A stretch of DNA of 64,000 bases, from the NCBI GenBank assembly GCA_025200525.1, contig CM045762.1, forward strand, positions 91,330,717 to 91,394,716, given 5' to 3'. This stretch comes from Camellia lanceoleosa. Its lineage: Eukaryota > Streptophyta > Magnoliopsida > Ericales > Theaceae. This document shows, in pieces, positions 57,523 to 64,000 of the stretch. The notes below the pieces were generated by a model. It was not told the DNA's origin. It was given only the letters and a program-made list of their open reading frames with translations, and did not search any database. The first letter of the stretch is position 1. Every line of letters starts with the position of its first letter. Position numbers and translations under genes: made by a program.

Positions 57523-60205
57523 GCGCGCGTTAAACGGTTCGGACTCCTGAGATCTCTTTGATCTCAAGTTTCACGAGTGCAATGTGAAACGTAGATGAGA
57601 GTCCATATTTGGGAACTTTTAAAAAATCCATTTTATTGCAAAACCTTTTGCCAAAAATGGACTACGTCATCAGATCTTAGAGTCGCCACCTAATATTTAT
57701 TTTGGGAAAATTAGGAAACACATGACTCGTGCCAAGGCCATTGTTCGTCGTAACCAAGGATGCTTGGCTTGGAACCTTAGGTATGAAGGGGGAAGGTCAT
57801 TAATTGAGCACTCCCGCTCACCTGATCAGAAGATCGGCCTCTACTAAACCATGATATGAATTTTATTTTCTTTGTATGTTCATGTTCTGATTATTTAATA
57901 AATCCTAAAATTTATTATGTGAAACATACAAGTATAGACTATGTCACCTATTTTGGAACAACTTGATTTCATGTAGTTTTGAAAGAGTTTTGAAAATGTA
58001 TAACCCAAATAAATTGAGTTTACAAACATGAAAATCAACATCATTCCAAATTAAGCGACACAACCTCCATCCACTGGCATTCATACAGTTATATCACATA
58101 AGCAAATAGCCACATGGTAGGATGCTTAAACATAGTAAGAAAAACACACACAAACGGGATGGTAAAGCATAAAAACTTACATATTTGACGACCTGCGAAC
58201 AAGCTACAAAATAAAGTTAGTAAAACATGCATGATCTTATATACAAAATCCTAATGCAATTTACTCATGGGATGCAACTAAAGATTCGGCTTCTCAGATA
58301 TGACATGTGAATCATCTCAAGAACATGAGGTAGCGCACATAATCACATAGGAATTGATTAAATCCACAAATGCAAACTTCGCCGAATCAAGATGCATGAA
58401 ACATGGATGCAAAGCATGAATATGATGAAAAATAAATATGATATTTATGTACAAATAAGGAAAGCAAGTAAAACAATGGGATAGAAAGAAGCGAGGATGG
58501 GGAATTATTACAACACTTGAATTATTACATATCCAAATAAAGGAGGAGGAGGAAAACGAATAGTACAACAAACTAAAAAAAATCCTCACAAACTCTCAAA
58601 AATAAAAAATAAAATAAAGAAATTTCATGTGCGCCAGAAAATATTCTGCTTGACGTAGGAAGACCGCTCCATTCTGTCCGGGGAAACTTATTTTGCAGAA
58701 GCACTATTCATCCCGAGATACTGTTTGCTGCCGGAAGTTACTATTCACCATGACAATTACTATTCACATTTCTTGATCGTTATTCATCTTACCCGGCATT
58801 TTTTCATCCGCAGTTACTATTCATTGCCGGAGGTACTATTCATTGACGGGGTTACTATTCACCACCGGAAGTTACTATTTGCTGCCGGAGGTTACTATTC
58901 ACCACCGATCACTATTCATCCGGTGGGGTCACATCTTTTAACAAATTAGGTGGTTCGACCAACTATTTAAAGTGGTAAAATTACAACAATTTATAAATAG
59001 TAAACTACAACATTTTATGTAAATTACAACAATTTATATACAAATTAGGTGGTTCGACCGACCATTTAAAGTGGTAAAATTACAACAATTTACAAATAGG
59101 AAATTACAACATTTTATGTAAATTACAATAGTTTATATACAACAGTAAATTATAGCAGATAAAGTAGTAAAATTAGGTGGTTCAACCGATCATTTAAAGT
59201 GATAAAAAACAGTTATGAAAGGCAATAAATGAAGTACTTAAATAAATTATATCACATTTTGAAATTAAATGAAAGTTTGCGAAAACTTACCTTTCGAGGA
59301 AATGATAAATTTTCTGATTCACAAACTTTGTTTTGATTACCCTCAAGTCTATGGAATGTGTTCTCAATTCTCAGTCCAAAATTTGGAATTACAATTTTAG
59401 CGGTTCCTTCTTTCTGATTCTTTTTCTCTCAAAATTCTCTCGCACCAATTCCCTTTTTTTTATTCTCTCTCCCAATTTTTTTAGACTCTTTTGATCTCTT
59501 CCCTACCAAAAAATTCTCCTCTTCCTTCTCTGATCTTCCCCCTTTTATAGAAAATAATTGTAATAAAAAGGAAAAAGAAGAAACAGTGGTGGAAGGAATT
59601 GATTTCAAAAGATGCATATTGATTTTACTGTGCATTGCACAGTAAAATTACTATGCACTTTACAATATAATAATATATAAAAGGGATTATTAGCATAAAT
59701 ATATGTACAAATACCCAAAAAAATATATAAAAATACACAAATACGTAAAATTAAAATACATGACTAATAAAATATATTTTAGTAGGCCAAATATGCAACA
59801 TAATTTGACCAAAGCGGGTCTAAAGGCACAGAAAACAAAAGGACGCACGATGGGAGTGTAGTGAATTTTTTTCAAAGGAGGAATAATACCCTTATATAAT
59901 ATAATATTATATATATACAAAAGTATGGTGCGTGGGTGAAACAATGGTACCGTATAAATTTAATAAAATATTATATAATAATATAACATAATATATATAT
60001 ATATATATATAATACATAATAAAGGGAAAGAAAATGGAGAAGGAGTCTAAAATAATTTGGCAAAAACAGGTGTAAGACTAGGATTAAAGTTTACATTCCA
60101 TCTTTTTACTGAGAATTTTGTGAGATAGCATATTCCTGTTTTTATCATCGAGTAATCAAAAGAAAGTGCCCAAGTCTTAGGGCCGGTCAAAATGGGGTGT
60201 CTACA
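57523..60205 (-). repeat. LTR C of element 3 (outer, 5' side)
   Basis: It lacks about the last 24 bases of U5 at its left edge (starts GCGCGCGTTAAACGG) but is otherwise full length, and ends GGGTGTCTACA next to the TAGGG target duplication. It carries the TATA box, palindrome (59623-59647) and empty Helitron site near 59910. Confidence 0.9.
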
Positions 60206-60210
60206 TAGGG
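60206..60210 (+). repeat. Target duplication TAGGG, right of element 3
   Basis: The partner of 31288-31292. Confidence 0.93.
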
Positions 60211-60899
60211 TTTTCAAGAAAATTTGGAGTTTTGCTCGCTTCTTTGTTAAATCCTCAAATCATCAAGTATTATCCATCAATGTACTAAAACATTCTAAAT
60301 ATTTCAAAGGTTTGAGTGAAAATCCCAATTTTTGAATATAAACATATTTTAATCAAATATTTCAAACTCATATCAACCCATACTTCCCATAATACAACAT
60401 AATCGAACGAAATCATAAATGATTTGAGTTAAGAGAACTCTCTACCTCAAGAAGGTGAGCAAACAACAAAGACCTAAGCACGAACTCCAACGAAATCGTA
60501 AGCCAACCGATCAATAACATGATCTACCCTTCTCTTTCACTCTTATTGTGAGATCTATGGTTCATACTAAGTATAAAGAGATGAAATCAAGGGTTTGAGG
60601 GCTATGGTTTTCAGTCATGGAGGAGTGAGAAGGAGAAAACAGAGGAAAATCAGAGAAAATGAGCAAAAAGTGGGTTTTATATTGGCTGATTCCAAACAGA
60701 CCACTCAAGCAATGAAACCTTCACTCGAGCTAAGAATGCGAACTCCTAGAAGTTCAGACTAAACAAAGGTAGATTGCTCGAGCAACAAATCTTGCGCTCG
60801 AGCGAACTTCCACATCGTCCAAAATCTCAGACCTGCAAAAGTACTGATTAACCTGCAACACTGCTCGAGCGAAGAGAAATTTTTTTCTAGAGTGTTACA

Positions 60900-60904
60900 C
60901 ATAT
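60900..60904 (+). repeat. Target duplication CATAT, right of the solo LTR
   Basis: The partner of 30018-30022. Confidence 0.9.
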
Positions 60905-62557
60905 TGTTTGATGATTAAAGAAGTCAATCTATCTCTTCCTTAATTATCTTCATGATAGGAGGTAGGCCTGTCAACGAGTCGTATCCGTTGGAATCCGATC
61001 CGATTAACCATTAATTTGAATCTAAATCCAAATTTGATTATTAAAAATCCAATTACGCTCGATCCGATCTGATTCGTTTTAAATAGATATCCGATCCATA
61101 CAATCCGATTCGATCTGATTTTTTTTTCCTTTTTTTCCCTCTGTGTGTGTGTGTGTATGTGTGTGTGTGTGTGTGGTTAGCCAGCCATATAAAGTCAATA
61201 AAATACCAATTATAAAAAAAAAAATTTGTTTGTACCATCAAATTTTGAATACTTCTACTACTCATAAGATTATACAAAACTTTTTTTTTTTCCAGTATCT
61301 AACACATTCAATGCTTTTTCTGAAAAAAAGAAGCTAAATCATTCAGTATCTAACTTATAAAAAAAAAATGCACATAATATGTTTTTTTTTAATCTAACTC
61401 ATTCAAAGTTAAATCATGAAACTTAATATTTTCTCCGCTATCTAGCTCATCAATGCTAAACCATGGCAACCTTAGACAAAAAAAAAAAAAAAAATATAAT
61501 AGCTGACAATTGATTTATACATTTATACCCACATTTCACCACAAAAACAAAATAAAGTAATTAATGACAAATTATCCACAAGCTTCTCCGAAGTGAATTG
61601 TCTTAGACTTTGTTTGTATGCATTTAACTGACTCCTCCATCTCTTTCTCCATCAACACCATTGTGATGCACAATTGAAATATTAAATAGTTCAATTGAAC
61701 TTGGGTTCAAGGATAAAACAAAAACAAACCCTTGTAATTCTAGTGAGATGACAGTAAAAAAGAGAAAAAAGAAAAAAGGTGTGTAGATAATTTCTATCAC
61801 AATGCAAATGACATACCAAGTGATTCAATTCATCTATTTTTCTTAATTTCACTCATAAAAATATTTGCATACACAGTGTAGATATCGAAACTTGCTTTGG
61901 GGAAAAAAAAAACCTTCTCTCTCTCCCCCCTTCTTTCTCTAAATTCTTTTTGTGGGTAAGCAATGAAAAGCATAACCAAACTATTCATATAATTCTACTA
62001 AAATAAAAACCCACATTGCTCTGGCTTGAGAATTAGTCACCCATTTGATTGTTTCTCAGGTAACAAATGTAAAAATTTGATAGCATTCTGTCTGTTCTGT
62101 TTAACTCAGAAAATCAAGGCATATATGATATTATAAGACACAACATTTTTTCTTCCCTTTCCTTTTGTTTTCTTTTCTTGGCAACCAAACAGATCAAATT
62201 TATCCATCAATGTACAACTTCCACCAATAATTCAGGCAATCAAAATGACACAAAAAGAAAAAGGACAAAGAGAAGAGTATGAAGATCATCAAACCTGCAA
62301 GAGTTTCGAAGCATAATTCAAAAACTTAGAACTAAAGCCATTGCTCTGTGATAGAGCCTCTATCCATACAGATCACCCATTTCTCCAACTTAAGATAACT
62401 TCTCACATCACAATGAAAATGACAAACCAAGTGATTCAATTCAATCCATCTACTCATGTGAGCATTCTTCTACATCTGAAATTTCAAAATAATGAGACAT
62501 TAAGATATTTATAGAACTAAACTAAAGAACATCTAATTATTTAAAAACTTCAACATT
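60905..62557. other. AT-rich intergenic DNA
   Basis: It holds AGGCCTGTCAACGAGTCG (about 60964) with following CGATCCGAT-rich sequence to ~61115, a pattern seen at ends of plant hAT-type small elements, then simple repeats and A/T runs. A segment CACAATG..AAATGACA.ACCAAGTGATTCAATTCA occurs twice (about 61797 and 62408). No gene. Confidence 0.5.
61143..61175. repeat. (GT)n microsatellite
   Basis: TGTG repeats interrupted once by TATG. Confidence 0.9.
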
Positions 62558-63995
62558 TCACTTACTTCTATTTTTGGTTAATTCAATCCAATCATTGCAA
62601 GTGATCAAGGCCTCCACAATATTTGGAAGTAATGAAGCCCGTGTCTCATCAATCACCTTACCACCTGCACTAAACTCCGCCTCTGATGCAACCGTAGTAG
62701 CTGGAACACTTAAAGCATCACGAGCCATCCTTGCCAAAGTAGAAAATTTTGTTTTTTTTGACTTTCCACCAATGTAGAATATTGAAACTCTTATTACTTG
62801 GAAACACCAACTCCTCCAAGTATTACTCCACCTTTGATTTTTGATAGGCGTGAATGTTAGAAGCACGTTCCTGGGCATACCACGTATGAAAACTAGCCAA
62901 GCTTTCTTGTTTTGAAGAACCAACAAGCAATTGACTACCACTTGAGCTACTATTTTCATAAACAAGTGCAATGAAACTCATATAATAAGAAGAATCACTC
63001 CTATACTCATAAAAAAGATCAACAAAACCATTATGAACCCTCTGAATATGCTTATTAGCATCAACACCATAAATAAGTGCACAGTAGTATTCTACCAAGT
63101 CCATTTTAAATCTCGGATCGAGAACCATTGCAATTGCTAACACCAAAGAACATTCTCCCTAATGTTTTTCAAATTTCACTCTCATTGGACTGGCCATCAA
63201 TCGAATGCAATCATACTCACTTTGCTCCCATGTTTTCATTTCAAGTTGAATAAGGCAAATATCGAAAAAAACACATTTAAAGTAGGAAAAATGGTACCAC
63301 TAAAGTGAGATGTAGCATCAAAAAAACCTTCAAGCACCCACAAATCATATTTGCTACATTCCACTCGTCCTCAGAAGGATTGTGCTTATATTGTTTGTCA
63401 ATTTGCCCTAAGCGGTGGAATGCACTTTTCAAACCTAATGCAACTTCAAGCATTGAATAAGTGGAGTTCCATCTGGTAAGAACATCCATGGGGACTTTCT
63501 TTTTATGATGTAACTTACATGATTCACTGCAACATCAAATTTTTGTTTTCCATAAGGAGACCTCCCTAAATATCTCACACTTTCTCAAATTTTTGAAAGA
63601 AGACTCCCAATCACCTTCAAACCATCCTGAACAACTAAATTCAATATGTGCGCTCTACAACGCACATGAAACAATTGTCCACTCAAATGTAGTAATCCTT
63701 GGTCATGTAGCCATTGCTTTAAGAGTCTTACCATAACATCATTATTCGTTGCATTATCGACTACCATTGAAAACAAATTCTTATCTATGTTCCACTCCAA
63801 AATTAGATCTTTGATAAAGCTAAACAAATGGTCTCCATCAGGCGGGTAATCAATGCATCTATAAGCAAGGATTTTCTTCTTTAACTCCCAATCATTAGTC
63901 ACATAATGGGCAGTCAAACATGTATAGGGAAAATTCTGATGGTTTGAAGTCCATATATCAGTTGTCAAGGTGATCTTAGAATAGAGTTCATCCAA
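62558..63995 (-). pseudogene. hAT-family transposase (RICESLEEPER-like), C-terminal two thirds, broken
   Basis: Cut-and-paste transposase, N-terminal BED finger outside the window. From the right: LTTDIWTSNHQNFPYTCLTA with the first catalytic Asp, VVDNATNND with the second, HVRCRAHILNLVVQDGL, DVLTRWNSTYSMLEVALGLK, LAIAMVLDPRFKMDLVEYYC and the dimerisation domain LARMARDALSVPATTVASEA, FSAGGKVIDETRASLLPNIV, ending at 62558. Breaks: TGA at about 63585 (CGA to TGA), a frameshift near 63510, one in a T-run near 63330, and TAG for Trp near 63162. Domain order is otherwise complete. Domesticated SLEEPER genes share this architecture, but the breaks argue for a dead transposon. Confidence 0.88.
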
Positions 63996-64000
63996 AAATT

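Larger units (their letters stand above)
31293..60205 (-). mobile_element. Element 3: Tat-clade Ty3/gypsy retrotransposon with three LTR copies and a nested Helitron
   Basis: In minus order from the right: LTR C (60205-57523), a short inverted U3/polypurine fragment (57522-56997), LTR B (56996-54338), primer-binding site, a duplicated leader/gag start, gag-protease, RT-RNase H, second RNase H, integrase, a 3-kb 3' untranslated region with arrays, and LTR A (41835-31293), which holds a 7.85-kb Helitron. LTRs begin TGTAGACACC and end CCCGGGCATGTTACA. The perfect 5-bp duplication TAGGG at the extreme ends shows that the ends are integrase-made and that internal rearrangements came before or after without disturbing them. 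Coding regions are decayed but colinear. Confidence 0.92.
30023..60899 (-). mobile_element. Solo LTR (~1.95 kb without insert), split by element 3
   Basis: The outer pieces are 30023-31292 and 60211-60899. The termini are TGTAACGCCCCG and GTGTTACA (TG...CA, with TGTAAC/GTTACA inverted), flanked by CATAT. On the minus strand it begins TGTAACACTCTAG, has repeated GCTCGAGC segments, a CCAATATAAAACCC TATA box (60672-60685), and ends CGGGGCGTTACA, an ending often seen in Tekay/Del-type gypsy LTRs. No primer-binding site, coding region or second LTR is present, so it is read as a solo LTR left by LTR-LTR recombination. Confidence 0.8.

Overview
The window is nuclear DNA of a flowering plant, most likely a woody eudicot that I cannot name. 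It is almost entirely transposable elements: Ty3/gypsy elements of the Tat clade (Gag with a C-x2-H/C-x4-H-x4-C knuckle, protease, reverse transcriptase, RNase H, a second RNase H, integrase), a Helitron, small inverted-repeat elements and the 3' part of a hAT transposase. I found no rRNA, no tRNA, no CRISPR array and no intact host gene. One possible 5' end of a host gene lies near 26.7-27.1 kb.

Layout. (1) 1-8763: element 1, minus strand. It has a 5' LTR, a primer-binding site, and decayed gag and protease. It has no RT or integrase, but carries a 2.7-kb satellite-like array and, near the left edge, an antisense ORF remnant. (2) 8764-10043: AT-rich DNA with an inverted-repeat element. (3) 10044-22773: element 2, a scrambled Tat element. 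Protease, RT, both RNases H and integrase run on the minus strand, while one LTR, the primer-binding site and gag are inverted onto the plus strand. An antisense accessory gene with recognisable introns lies between pol and the left LTR. The whole block is flanked by a 57-bp duplication of the target. (4) 22831-30017: AT-rich intergenic DNA with a 1.25-kb inverted-repeat element full of CAC/CCA repeats, two foldback elements, the possible gene 5' end and an orphan TATA/leader region. (5) 30023-60899: a solo LTR (5-bp duplication CATAT) split by element 3 (31293-60205, duplication TAGGG), whose 3' LTR is in turn split by a 7.85-kb Helitron (33699-41547) carrying RAD23 exons and a zf-RVT/RNase H fragment. 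(6) 60905-64000: AT-rich DNA, then a broken hAT transposase running off the right edge.

How the parts relate. Boundaries, target duplications and uninterrupted sister LTR copies give a clear order for the large nest: host locus, then solo LTR, then element 3, then Helitron. Elements 1 and 2 share one plan: gag-protease(-pol), then tandem repeats, then an antisense accessory ORF, then the 3' LTR. Element 3 has the repeats but no antisense ORF that I could see. Most in-frame stops in all coding remnants are explained by a single C-to-T (or G-to-A) change, often at CAG or CGA codons, as expected for DNA that was methylated and silenced for a long time. In one case a duplicated copy inside element 3 still has the original CAG.

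The items most worth a second look are the intron-bearing antisense gene in element 2, the inversion joined exactly at the LTR terminus, the Helitron with captured RAD23 exons and two empty-site controls, the tandem duplication of the element 3 leader with its primer-binding site, and the satellite-like array in element 1.
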